Origin: Kitasatospora aureofaciens
GTDB lineage: Bacteria; Actinomycetota; Actinomycetes; Streptomycetales; Streptomycetaceae
DNA length: 64,000 bases
Direction: 5' to 3'
NCBI RefSeq assembly: GCF_019192735.1
Contig: NZ_JAHTKP010000026.1
Coordinates: forward strand, 44,814 to 108,813
The notes beneath the pieces are model-generated. The model was given only the letters and a program-made list of their open reading frames with translations, was not told the origin of the DNA and made no database searches. A program made the translations under genes and the position numbers. Below are positions 26,301 through 35,200 of this stretch, piece by piece (position 1 is the first letter of the stretch; the number at the start of each line of letters is the position of its first letter).

Positions 26301-26462
26301 CTCCGGCTGCGCCTCGGGCCACAACCCCGCGACCAGCCGCCCACTGCTGCACCCACCCCGTACCTCCCCCGCCAGCAACGCCAACAACCCACGCACCCCG
26401 GGAGCGGTGACCTCCTGCCCACGGAAGGAGACCGCCGACAGAACACTCAGCTTGATCGTCAC
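23337..26462 (-). CDS. Large SARP/AfsR-type transcriptional regulator
   Basis: A 1041-residue regulator. Residues 1-90 form an OmpR-like winged-helix DNA-binding domain. Residues 95-240 are a bacterial transcriptional activator (BTAD) helical domain, with the characteristic RYDRYRRALRDELGTDPGPAL. Residues 255-520 are an NB-ARC/STAND ATPase with P-loop GPGGLGKTRL (277-286), Walker B VLLILDNCEQ (341-350) and a GLPLAVELAAARV motif. The rest is an alpha-helical TPR-like repeat region. No C-terminal LuxR helix-turn-helix is visible. Large SARPs of this form often activate secondary metabolism. The nearest candidate target is the P450 promoter with phased repeats at 21270-21362. It is transcribed alone, converging on the membrane protein gene. 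Confidence 0.92.
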   Translation of the reverse strand: MTIKLSVLSAVSFRGQEVTAPGVRGLLALLAGEVRGGCSSGRLVAGLWPEAQPERPGKALQILVSRTRARLGAEVIVSTPTGYRLGLGEEQVDASAVLLHAAACAEKSRAGDHAGALAEAEAGLELWDGDGDVEGADPVSALRAERVVTYRALLRGRALGLARTGRPADAVGPLAAVMAAQPRDEELLLELLRCEADTAGAAAALARYDRYRRALRDELGTDPGPALRALHQELLRAEAPVVRRGVPHEPNALLGRADDIAAVMALVRGSRVTSVVGPGGLGKTRLAAAVGREAEQRAVHLVALAGVAGDDEVAGAIASALDSQQAATPAGIAAALGPGPVLLILDNCEQVVRGVADLVHALVAVTRDLRVLTTSRAPLGISAESVYLLPELDEATTVELFTQRARAARPGVELPAGPVAELCRRLDGLPLAVELAAARVRVMSVAEIAGRLADRFALLRGGARDAPQRHRTLQAVVDWSWNLLDPPGRAALRALSVFPGGFTAEAAEHLLCGHEEFGDADALGVLEDLVDQSLLKLTDTPSGSRFRMLETVREFGAVHREQAGESELIERQFTAWARNFGLRHHDGPFGFEAVRAWRLIRAERDNLVRALRLGLAGEDAETVAAVAAVLAGLWTTEGNYVRLTALAEDTGGLVSRLRPGPETVEAVRTLTALVTVNGLFMVGGGLGFGVGPLRHLAALRRLPPSAPDTAARAVATVMAAVPEVLGPERGRLRAWCDGPEPLLAGVAEGLAGYLWEAGHEPERAMASARRSLDVFGPLPVPWLRVLALSRVSELCLQTERGAEALPLMREAMLVLDELGDWNDMLNLRWGLVIGNLQSGDLDAAEHWLDQAVRHRPEEAVDLLTPELGVRAEIALARGETEAGLALWRRAAGLPGRPAGPLAGASWLVELEAACVTAHAWHGRLDEVAEPAAELPDRLAALLARPTGDLVEIPLAGALLLAFGASALAHGEDVTGVRLIALAERFRCLRTFGPTMGSERARLAAEAADRVAYEAAVSSYAGLEREALAEVALGLVRKGSGS

Positions 26463-26561
26463 CGCGCCAGGCTAGTACCCACGTTCGACCCCGTGACGCC
26501 GGCGACCGGTTGAGGCTGCCGGCGGACTGCCGCGCGGCCCGCCCCCGCGCAGCGCGGGCCT

Positions 26562-26718
26562 TCACCCGGTGAGGGCACCCCGGAGGAACGCGGCGATCTC
26601 CGCCCGGCGGCGCAGGAAGTCGGCGTGGTCGACTTCCCGTACCGAGGCCGGGTCGAACAGCGAGCGCTCCCGCCGGTTGAGGTCTGCATCAACCCACCGC
26701 TGCTCGCCGACACCTACG
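26562..26718 (-). pseudogene. Possible C-terminal remnant of an alpha/beta-hydrolase
   Basis: In one minus frame, about 50 codons before the TGA at 26562 read like a hydrolase tail: FDPASVREVDHADFLRRR followed by an amphipathic final helix. The histidine would be the catalytic one. Upstream coding is interrupted by a terminator hairpin, so no complete gene exists. The evidence is composition and motif resemblance only. Confidence 0.25.
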
Positions 26719-26722
26719 AACC

Positions 26723-26751
26723 CGGCCCCGGTCCGCTGCGGACCGGGGCCG
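26723..26751 (-). terminator. Strong terminator after the secreted Ig-domain protein gene
   Basis: A perfect 13-bp inverted repeat (CGGCCCCGGTCCG and complement) with a 3-nt loop lies 22 bp beyond the stop at 26774. Confidence 0.8.
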
Positions 26752-26773
26752 AGTGGCGTCGAAGCAGCGCAGC

Positions 26774-28714
26774 TCAGTACAACTTGACCGACGCGTCGTC
26801 GATCAGGAACGCGGTCTTCCCGCTGGTCGAGTGGGCGACCAGCTTGATCCCCACCGTGGACCCGAACTCGGCCGCCACGGACGGCGTCAGGTCGAAGGAC
26901 TGCGGCCGGTAGGCGTCGGTCGCGTCCAGGTTGCTCCAGGTCTTCACGGTCGCCATGTAGTTGCCGCTCCACTGGTCGTAGAGCTGCAGCGAGAGCGTGT
27001 CGACCGCCGTGCCGCCGGGGGCGGAGGCGCCCTGGGCGCTGCCCGTGATGTTCAGCCAGAAGGAGAGGTGTTCCTTGGTGTACCCGGGGGTGGTCTCCAC
27101 CCACTGGGTGATCGAGTCGTCGTTGGCGGTGCTCTGCCCGAGCCACGCGTACGTCGAGCCGCTGTGCGCCTGGTGCGCGGTGGAGGGGGTGATGACGTTG
27201 TAGCCGGAGGCGTTCCAGACGCCGTGGTCGGCGGTGCCGTTCTCGAAGCCCGGGTCGTTGAGCTGCTCGATCGCGGTGCAACCGAGCTGCGGGCCCCGGA
27301 AGAACCCGGCCCGGAAGGTCTGGCTCTGGGTGTTGCCCCGGTCGTCCCGGCCGGTCACGGTGATGTTCTTCCAGCCGGTGGTGTGGGTGGTACCGGTGAT
27401 GCGGCCGGTGGCCGGGTCGATCCGCAGGCCGGCGGGCAGGCCCTTGGCGCTGTACGTGATCGGGCGGCCGTCGCGGTCTGAGGCGAGGACCGGGATGTCG
27501 ACCGGCTTTCCGCTCTGGACGGTCTGCTCGCAGGGCTGCGTGACCAGCAGCGGTGCGTTGGCGAAGACCGGGTCATCGCCCATGCACAGGTGGTCGTAGT
27601 TGGACCAGGTGGTCTGCACCGGGAAGACGCCGGTGGAGAGTTGGAGGTTGAACATCCCGCCGTTGCGCCCGACCGGGATCCAGGAGCACTTGTCGCCGTT
27701 CTCCTGGCCGGTGGCGTCCGTCCAGGCGCCGGAGGCGTTCTGGTCGGTGATGGTCTCGGCGTACTCGTGGCCGCCGATGATGCCGTAGCCGTCGAGCCGG
27801 CCGCGGGCGCCGGGGTTGATCCAGTTGGTGCCGCAGGCGGGCACGTCGGTCAGGTACGGCATCAGGGTGTAGGCGAGGGTGCCGGCCGAGCTGCGCATGA
27901 AGGTGTGCCAGGCGCAGTAGCCGAGCTCCTTCCACTTGTCGGAGTCCAGGCCCTGCCCGGTGTTGATGATGTACTGCACGTCACGGTTCCCGTTCGGGTC
28001 CGCATTGCCGAAGTGCTTGGCGGCGGCGACGACTTCGGCCGCGATCTCCGGTTCGGTGGCGGCCTTCGGGGCGGGGGCCGCGTTGTCCACCCACACGCCG
28101 GCGAGGGTCTGGTCGGCCACCGGCATGCCGACGTGGTTGGCGTCGGCCGGACAGTAGGACGAACCCGCCGCGATGCCCTCGCAGTACTGGGTCATCACCC
28201 GGGACCAGGTGTCGGTGCTGCTTCCCAGCCCCTTGAAGAAGTCCTGCTGGTAGGGCGCGGCGCTGTCGGGGTCGCCCGAGAGCCTGACGTTGCCGGTGGC
28301 CGGGTCAGTGCTCGGGGTGCCCCACTGGCTGCCCCAGTAGATCAGGTAGACCTTGGGCTGACCGGTGGTGACGCCGATGGAGTCCTGGCCGCCCCGGTAC
28401 GTCATCTGCAGGTCGTAGTTGTTGCGCGGCGCAGCGGTGCCGGCCGTGGACTTGGCCGCCTGGCGCTGGGCGAAGGTCGTCGCATTGGGCATCACGTGCG
28501 GCCGGGTGGCGCCGACTTGCACCCAGGTGCCGTCGATCTGCCGCCAGCCCTCGGCGGCGGGGTGCGGGTCGGCGGGCGCGGCGGACGGAACCGGAGACGG
28601 CGACGGCGGCTGCGCCTGGGCGGAGGCCGTACCGGCGGTGGCGAGGCCGAGCGCGAGGGCGAGGAGCAGCAGCTTTCCGGGCGACCCGCCAAGGCGGGAG
28701 CGTGCTGTGGGCAC
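26774..28714 (-). CDS. Secreted protein with HEYAE motif, Ig-like (He_PIG) and carbohydrate-binding-like domains
   Basis: With GTG 28714 the 646-residue product starts with a clean Sec signal peptide ending TAGTASA; a start at 28810 would put 32 non-signal residues in front. Residues 20-390 form a cysteine-containing secreted domain: VYLIYWGSQWG, then GYGIIGGHEYAETITDQN, then a DKCSW segment. The HEYAE motif resembles a metal-binding HExxx helix and similar secreted actinobacterial proteins are known, but no zinc-protease third ligand could be confirmed. An Ig-like He_PIG domain follows (SGKPVDIPVLASDRDGRP onward), then a C-terminal jelly-roll domain (DPGFENG to the end). It probably acts outside the cell on glycan or protein; the activity is not known. 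It is divergent from the RICIN glycosidase gene. Confidence 0.82.
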   Translation of the reverse strand: MPTARSRLGGSPGKLLLLALALGLATAGTASAQAQPPSPSPVPSAAPADPHPAAEGWRQIDGTWVQVGATRPHVMPNATTFAQRQAAKSTAGTAAPRNNYDLQMTYRGGQDSIGVTTGQPKVYLIYWGSQWGTPSTDPATGNVRLSGDPDSAAPYQQDFFKGLGSSTDTWSRVMTQYCEGIAAGSSYCPADANHVGMPVADQTLAGVWVDNAAPAPKAATEPEIAAEVVAAAKHFGNADPNGNRDVQYIINTGQGLDSDKWKELGYCAWHTFMRSSAGTLAYTLMPYLTDVPACGTNWINPGARGRLDGYGIIGGHEYAETITDQNASGAWTDATGQENGDKCSWIPVGRNGGMFNLQLSTGVFPVQTTWSNYDHLCMGDDPVFANAPLLVTQPCEQTVQSGKPVDIPVLASDRDGRPITYSAKGLPAGLRIDPATGRITGTTHTTGWKNITVTGRDDRGNTQSQTFRAGFFRGPQLGCTAIEQLNDPGFENGTADHGVWNASGYNVITPSTAHQAHSGSTYAWLGQSTANDDSITQWVETTPGYTKEHLSFWLNITGSAQGASAPGGTAVDTLSLQLYDQWSGNYMATVKTWSNLDATDAYRPQSFDLTPSVAAEFGSTVGIKLVAHSTSGKTAFLIDDASVKLY

Positions 28715-28879
28715 AGGGAGGTCCTGACTCTCGGTGAAGGAGCTGGGGACGATAGCGGCCACCCGTGCACGCCCGTTGACGAGCGCCCGGTGCGGCATGT
28801 GAAATGACACATGTCACCCGTCACATGGGTCAAGACCCATGCGCTGAGGTTCGCGTCCGGACTTGTCCGGCGCGCCGCG

Positions 28880-28893
28880 TTTGAACGTTCAAA
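28880..28893. promoter_or_regulatory. Perfect palindrome TTTGAACGTTCAAA, probable LacI-type operator
   Basis: A 14-bp perfect palindrome with the central CG typical of LacI/GalR-family operators lies 36 bp upstream of the secreted glycosidase start, between two divergent exported-protein genes. No LacI gene is adjacent. Confidence 0.6.
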
Positions 28894-28928
28894 CCTGCCC
28901 CCCACCGAACGGCCCCCAGGAGCCCCCC

Positions 28929-31286
28929 ATGCCCGCCACCCGCGCCCTGCCGTCGGGCCTCGCCGTAATCTCCGCCATAGCCGTCCTCGCCGCCCAGGCG
29001 GCCGGTGCGGCCCCGGCCCTGGCGGCCGGCGAGGCGCCGGTGGACGGCGGAAGCTACGTCATCTCGTCCACGCTGGACGGTAGTTGCCTCGGGCCACAGT
29101 ACGCCCAGGCCGCCACCGGCACCCCGGCCGTCGCGGCCGCCTGCCAGGGGCTGCTCAGCCAGCGCTGGCAACTCCGCCGCAGCGGCGCCGGACACCTCCT
29201 CGTCAACGCCGCCACCGGCCGCTGCCTCACCGTCGACGACAAGGCAGCGAACACCGCCGACTGCACCACCGCCGTGCCATTCACCGTCTCCTCCGCCCCG
29301 GACGGCTTCACCCTGACCACGAGAGGCCGCTGCCTCACCGCCCCACCCCGGACCACCGCCCCGATCCGCGCTCAACACTGCACGCAGAAGCCCGCTCAGC
29401 ACTGGAAACTGACCCGCACCGAGCCGCTCGTCCTCGCCAACCCCGGCTTCGAACAGGGCACCACCGGCTGGACGTTCACCGCCCACACCGGCGTCGCCAC
29501 CAACAACCCGCACACCGGCACGCGCCTCGCCTACCTCGACGCGGGCACCGGCTACCGGGTGAGCCAGCAGGTCACCGCCGTCACCGCCGGGACGTACGAC
29601 CTGTCCGCCTGGATCGCGAGCGGCGCGGCCGGCGGCAGGTTCTCGGTCGGCGTCAACGACGTCACCGTCCGCGAGCTCACCCTCCCCGACCAGGCCGTCT
29701 ACGCGAAGTACACGCTCCCCCGGGTACGCCTCGAAGCCGGCGACCGGCTCACCCTGGCCATCGACTCCTCCCCCGCCGGCTGGGTCAACGTGGACGACGC
29801 CTCGGTCGCCCCCTCCGCCCCCAACGACCCGCGGATCAGCTCCTCCGACCCCGAGGCCGTCGCCCTGTTCGACTGGGCCAAGACCAAGGCCAACAGCTGG
29901 GTGCAGCAGGCCGGCGCCCCCGGCATCGTCAACCTGGACGAGAACCACCCGAACGGCACCGGCACCGCCACCTACGACACCACCTACTGGGCCGGCTACC
30001 CGTTCCGCTCCGACTTCTACAGCCGCGACTTCGCCCACCAGCTGGTCGGCGCCCACCTGTTGGGACTCGACGCCCAGAACAAGACCATGCTGCGCGCCTT
30101 CGCCGCGTCCGCAACCGACGTGAACAAGCTCTACCCGGTCTGGTCGGTCAACTTCGACGCGAAGACCTACGGCAGCATCGACTACCGCAGCCCCGCGAGC
30201 TTCGTCCGGGAGCTGCCCGCGCCGTTCGAGCTGGTCGAGAAGGCCGGCGAGGCGTACCGGTGGACCGGGGACGGCGACTACGCCGACGATCCCACCCTCA
30301 CCGGCTACGTCCGGAACACCCTCGGCCCGTTCGTCGCCGGCCACCCCGGCCCGGTCGACAACGGCGGCGTCCCGATCCCGCAGGCCACCAGCCGGAGCAT
30401 CTTCGCCGGGACCGCCAGCTACGCCGAGAACGCCACCAGCACCTACGCCCAGGCCGGCGACGCCCTCGGCGCCCAGTACCAGGCCTACCTCGCCGCCGCG
30501 ACGCTCGCCGACGCCCGGGGCGACGCCACCGCCGCCGACGGTTACCGGCAGGCCGCCGCCACGCTCAAGCAGTACGTCAACTCCACGTGGAGCGTGGACC
30601 CGCAGCACCCGGGCGAGGTCGTCCACGGCTACGACACCGCCCGCCGGCCGGTCACCGGCTGGGGCTACGAAGCGAGCATCCTGATGCCCGCGAAGCGGCT
30701 GCTCGACCCGGGCCCGCGCAGGGACGCCTACCTCGCGTACGTCGACGCACAGGACTCCGGCCCGCAGCACTCCACCAACCTGGAGGCCTACACCTACCTG
30801 CCGGACGCCTTCTTCGCCGGCCAGGACGGCGACACCGCGTGGAAGTGGATGCGGGAGATCTACCGCGGCGCCGACCAGGTCCACGCCAGCGGCCGGATGC
30901 TGAACGGCGACTACCCCGAGGTCCCGTTCACCCTGCTCACCCAGACCGTCCAGGGCCTGCTCGGCGTCGAGCCGGACGCCGCCGCCGGCACGGTGGTGAC
31001 GGCCTCCCGGCTGCCCGCGTCGATGGGCTGGCTCCAGGTCGCGGACATCCCGGTCGGCGACGGCAGCGTGACGGTCCGGCACGACGGGCGGGGCAGCAGC
31101 ACGCTCACCAACACCGGGACGTCGGAGCTGACCTGGGAGGCCCGCTTCCCCGGCGCGCACTCCGGGATCACCGTCGACGGCGTCGCCCGCCCGGCGCGGA
31201 CCACCACCGTGGATGGCACGACCTACACCGTCGCCACTGTCCCCCTCGCCCCCGGGCAAACCGCGACGGTGGCCGTCACCGGCTGA
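28929..31286 (+). CDS. Secreted multidomain glycosidase-like protein: RICIN, CBM-like, six-hairpin catalytic domain
   Basis: A 785-residue exported protein. ATG 28929 has AGGAG 7 nt upstream. The signal peptide ends near ALAAG. Residues 40-165 are a ricin-type beta-trefoil (SQRWQLRRSG, AQHWKLTR); residues 170-300 are a beta-sandwich carbohydrate-binding domain (NPGFEQGTTGW onward); the remaining 450 residues look like an (alpha/alpha)6 barrel of a six-hairpin glycosidase (YWAGYPFRSDFYSRDFAHQ, TGWGYEASILMP, STNLEAYTYLPDAFF), ending in a small beta domain. The exact glycoside hydrolase family cannot be assigned by eye. It should release sugars from an external polysaccharide. The palindrome at 28880-28893 suggests repression lifted by a sugar signal. 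Confidence 0.82.
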   Translation: MPATRALPSGLAVISAIAVLAAQAAGAAPALAAGEAPVDGGSYVISSTLDGSCLGPQYAQAATGTPAVAAACQGLLSQRWQLRRSGAGHLLVNAATGRCLTVDDKAANTADCTTAVPFTVSSAPDGFTLTTRGRCLTAPPRTTAPIRAQHCTQKPAQHWKLTRTEPLVLANPGFEQGTTGWTFTAHTGVATNNPHTGTRLAYLDAGTGYRVSQQVTAVTAGTYDLSAWIASGAAGGRFSVGVNDVTVRELTLPDQAVYAKYTLPRVRLEAGDRLTLAIDSSPAGWVNVDDASVAPSAPNDPRISSSDPEAVALFDWAKTKANSWVQQAGAPGIVNLDENHPNGTGTATYDTTYWAGYPFRSDFYSRDFAHQLVGAHLLGLDAQNKTMLRAFAASATDVNKLYPVWSVNFDAKTYGSIDYRSPASFVRELPAPFELVEKAGEAYRWTGDGDYADDPTLTGYVRNTLGPFVAGHPGPVDNGGVPIPQATSRSIFAGTASYAENATSTYAQAGDALGAQYQAYLAAATLADARGDATAADGYRQAAATLKQYVNSTWSVDPQHPGEVVHGYDTARRPVTGWGYEASILMPAKRLLDPGPRRDAYLAYVDAQDSGPQHSTNLEAYTYLPDAFFAGQDGDTAWKWMREIYRGADQVHASGRMLNGDYPEVPFTLLTQTVQGLLGVEPDAAAGTVVTASRLPASMGWLQVADIPVGDGSVTVRHDGRGSSTLTNTGTSELTWEARFPGAHSGITVDGVARPARTTTVDGTTYTVATVPLAPGQTATVAVTG

Positions 31287-31383
31287 CACCCCCGGGGGCC
31301 TACCGCTCCGGCGCCTTGACCCGGACCGCCTCAGGGGGCCGAGCGGTGGCCGACTGTCAGCCGGCAGTGGCAAGGTGGGGAGC

Positions 31384-32127
31384 ATGTGCGGCCGCTTCGT
31401 CTCCACCACCACGCCCCAGGACCTCGTCGGCCTGCTCGGCGAGCTCCGCTGGGATCCCGCCGAGGCCTTCGCGCCGAGCTGGAACGTCGCGCCCACCGAT
31501 CCGGTGCCGGCCGTGCTGGAGCGGGTGGACCGCGAGACCGGCGAGCTGGTGCGCCAGTTCCGCCCGCTGCGGTGGGGCCTCGTCCCGTCCTGGTCCAAGG
31601 ACCCGTCCGGCGGCGCGCGCATGATCAACGCCCGCTCGGAGACCGTCAACGAGAAGCCCGCCTTCCGCAAGGCCTTCGCCACCCGGCGCTGCGTGATCCC
31701 CGCCGACGGCTACTTCGAGTGGCGCGAGGTCCCGGCCGAGGCCGACCGGAAGAAGTACAAGCAGCCGTACTTCCTGAGCACCGGGTCCGTGATGCTGATG
31801 GCCGGGCTCTACGAGTTCTGGCGCGACCGCACCCGCGCCGACGACGACCCCGCCGCCTGGCTGGCCACCACGACCATCATCACCAAGGACGCCACCGACA
31901 CCGCCGGGCGCGTGCACGACCGCATGCCGCTGACGATCGCCCCGGACGACGTGGCGAGCTGGCTCGCCCCGGACCTCACCGACCCCGACGAGCTCCACCA
32001 CCTGCTCCGCAGGCCCGGCGACGGGGCCCTGCGCGTGCGGGCCGTGTCGACGGCCGTCAACAGCGTCCGCTCCAACGGGCCCGAGCTGCTGGCGGACGCG
32101 CCGGACCCGCTGGGGCTGGCGGACTGA
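31384..32127 (+). CDS. SRAP domain protein (YedK/HMCES family)
   Basis: A 247-residue SOS-response-associated peptidase family protein, which binds abasic sites in single-stranded DNA and forms a protective thiazolidine crosslink through Cys2. The sequence begins MCGRFVS, so Cys2 is exposed after methionine removal. The active-site Asn (NVAPT), Glu (ADGYFEW) and His (VHDRMP) are all present. Length is typical. It precedes the STAND operon by 97 bp on the same strand; whether it is part of that operon or an unrelated repair gene cannot be told. The start is fixed by the invariant N-terminus. Confidence 0.95.
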   Translation: MCGRFVSTTTPQDLVGLLGELRWDPAEAFAPSWNVAPTDPVPAVLERVDRETGELVRQFRPLRWGLVPSWSKDPSGGARMINARSETVNEKPAFRKAFATRRCVIPADGYFEWREVPAEADRKKYKQPYFLSTGSVMLMAGLYEFWRDRTRADDDPAAWLATTTIITKDATDTAGRVHDRMPLTIAPDDVASWLAPDLTDPDELHHLLRRPGDGALRVRAVSTAVNSVRSNGPELLADAPDPLGLAD

Positions 32128-32224
32128 GCTCCGCCGGCCACCGGCCCGCGGGAATCTGCTGACAGCCCGCTCCGTCACCACTACCGTTGGCGAGCGGAAC
32201 CGAAAACGGGGGTGGGGCGCCGAA

Positions 32225-35200
32225 GTGATCACGTCGAGGACGACGCATGTCCGGCCCGAGGGCGGACTGCCCGATCACGAGGCGTTCGAGCAGCGCCGGC
32301 GCCCGTCCGCGCCCTCCGCGACCGCCGGCAACCCGCACACCGAGCAGCGCACCGTCGTCCTGCCGCCCGCCGCCGCGCAGGCCGCACTGACCGTCGAGGC
32401 AACGCCCCCGTGGCACAACCTGCCGCCCACCTCCGGCGGCGGGCTCGTCGGGCGGGACGCCGCGTTACGGGCCATCGCCGAGGCGCTCTCCGACGGCGAC
32501 GGCAGCGGCCTGGTCACCCAGGCCACCACGCTGCACGGCCTCGGCGGCGTCGGGAAGACCACCCTCGCCCTGCACTACGCCTACGCCAACGCCGACCGCT
32601 ACCGCCTGATCTGGTGGATCACCGCCGAGTCCGAGGAGCAGCTCGCCGAGGCGTTCGCCGACCTCGCCGTCCAGCTCCACCCGTCCTGGGCGCTCACCGC
32701 TCCCCCGGGCCAGCAGGTCGAGTGGGCGCTGGCCTGGCTGCGGGCCCACGACCGGTGGCTGCTCGTCTTCGACAACGCCGAGGACCCGCTCCACCTCACC
32801 CCGTACCTCGGCCGGCTCCTCGGCTGCGGCCACCAGCTCGTCACCAGCCGGCGCGCGAGCGGCTGGCACCCCGGCATCCGGCGCGTCCGCATCGACGTCC
32901 TGGACGCCCCCGAGGCCGCCCGGCTGCTCTGCGACACCGCCTACCCCGGCGCGGCCATCGACCCGGCCGAGCAGGGCGAGGCCCAGGCGCTCGCCGACGA
33001 GCTCGGCCACCTCCCGCTCGCCCTCGCCCAGGCAGGGGCGTTCGTCCAGCAGACCCGCACCACGTTCGCCGCCTACCGCCGCCGCCTGCTGCGCTCGGCA
33101 CGTCCGGGGGCCGTCCCCAGCGCCGTCGACACCGTGGCCCGGCTCTGGCAGACCACCCTGCGCACCGTCCAGACCACCGCCCCGTTCGCCGTCGAGCTGC
33201 TGCGCACCCTGGCCTGGTACGCCCCGGAGGCGTTGCCGCGCGAGGCGCTGGTGCCCTTCGGCGGGCGGCGGCCGGACGAGGTCGACGCCGCACTCCAGTT
33301 GCTCGCCGACTTCAACCTCATCACCCTCGGCCGGACCACCGTCGCCGTCCACCGCCTGCTCCAGACCGTCCTGCGCACCGCCGAGGGCGGCGGGAAGCTG
33401 CGCCGGCGCGCCGAGCGCCGGCTGGCCGAGGCCGCCGTCCGGCTCTGGCCCGACGCCGACCTGCGGATCCGCCGCGCTCTGCTGCCGCACATCCGCGAGC
33501 TGGCCGCCACCGGCCCGTCCGAGCAGCCCACGGCGGACACCATCGCGCTGTACCGGCTGGCCGCCGACGAGCTCTCCGACAAGGCGCAGCGGGTGTTCGC
33601 CATCCCGCTGGTCACCGCGCTGGCCGACGGCCAGGCCCGGCTGCTCGGCGCCGACCACCTCGACACGGTCACCACGCGCGGGCGGCTCGCCGAGCTGCAC
33701 GCCCGCACCGGCGACCCGGCACGGGCGATCGACATGACCCGGGCGGTCCTGGCCGACCGCACCCGGCTGCTCGGCCCCGAGCACCCCGCCGCCCTCGCCG
33801 ACCGCAACACGCTCGGCCACGCATACCGGCGGGCGGGCGAACACGCCCGGGCCGTCGAGGAGTTCACGGCCGTGGTGGCCGACCGGTCCCGGGTGCTCGG
33901 CGCCGACCACCCCGACACCCTGTCCAGCCGCGCGGGCCTCGCGTACGCGCTCCAGACGGCCGGGCGGCACGCGGAGGCGGTGGCCGAGTTCGAGCGGCTG
34001 CTCGCGGACGCCACCCGGGTGCTCGGGCCCGACCACCCGGACACCCTGACCCACCGCATCGGCCTGGCCTTCGCCCGACTCAGGTCCGGTGAGCACCGGT
34101 TGGCCGTCGCCCTGTACGAGGAGGCGGTCGCCGACCGGATCCGGGTGCTCGGCGCCGACCACCCCGACACACTCACCAGCCGCGGCTGGCTCGCGTCCGC
34201 CCGCGCGGTGGCCGGCGACCACCCGGCGGCCGTGGCCGGGCACGAGGCCGTCGTCCGTGACCGAACCCGCGTCCAGGGCGCCGACCACCCGCAGACCCTC
34301 GCCGCCCGCTGCCGGCTCGCCACCGCCCGGGGCGAGGCGGGCCGCCCGGCGGCGGCCGTCACCGAGCTCGCGGCCGTGGTCTCCGACTACACCCGGGCGC
34401 TGGGACCCGACCACCCCGCCACCCTCGACAGCCGCAACGGTCTCGCCTGCGCCCACCGCGACGCGGGCGAGCCCCGCCGCGCCGTGGAGCAGCACAGGGC
34501 CCTGACACGCGACCGGGCCCGCGTTCAGGGCCCCGACCATCCCGACGCCCTGAAGGAGCGCGGCGACCTCGCGTACGCGTTGCGGCTCGCGGGCCCGAGC
34601 CACCGCGAAGTGCCGGAACGCGAACGGCTGGTGGCCGACCGGATCCGCGTGCAAGGACCCGGCCACCCGCACACGCTGGAAGAGCGCGCCGACCTGGCCC
34701 GGGCGCTCAACGCCGCCGGGCGCCTCCTCGCTGCGCTCGCCGAATGGGAAAGGCTGGTCGCCGATCACACCCGGGTGAGCGGAGCCGATCACCCCGCGAC
34801 CCGGATCGCCCGGTTGCACCTGGCCCAGGCCTACGGTGACGTCGGCAACCACCTCCGCGCGGTGGAGCTGTGCGACGGGGTGGTCGCGGACTGGCTGCGG
34901 ATCGCGGGCCCGGACCACGTGGGCACCCTCCACGCCCGGTGGTGGCAGGTCACCGTCTGCCTGGACGCGGGTGACCACCGGCGCGCGCAGGAACTGATCG
35001 CCGCACTGGTCGCGGACTGCACCCGGATCCAGGGCCCCGACCACCCCGACACCCTCAACACCCGCATGTGGCAGGCCATGACCTTCCACCGAGCGGGCGA
35101 GCACCACCGCGCCCTCGAACTCTGCGAGTCGCTGCTGGCCGACCGCACCCGGACCCAGGGGCCCGACCACCCCGACACGCTCGACACGCGCCACTGGCAG

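Noticed and set aside
23556..26513. Plus-strand open frame opposite the SARP gene
   Set aside because: No domains; the minus frame has winged-helix, BTAD and P-loop motifs.
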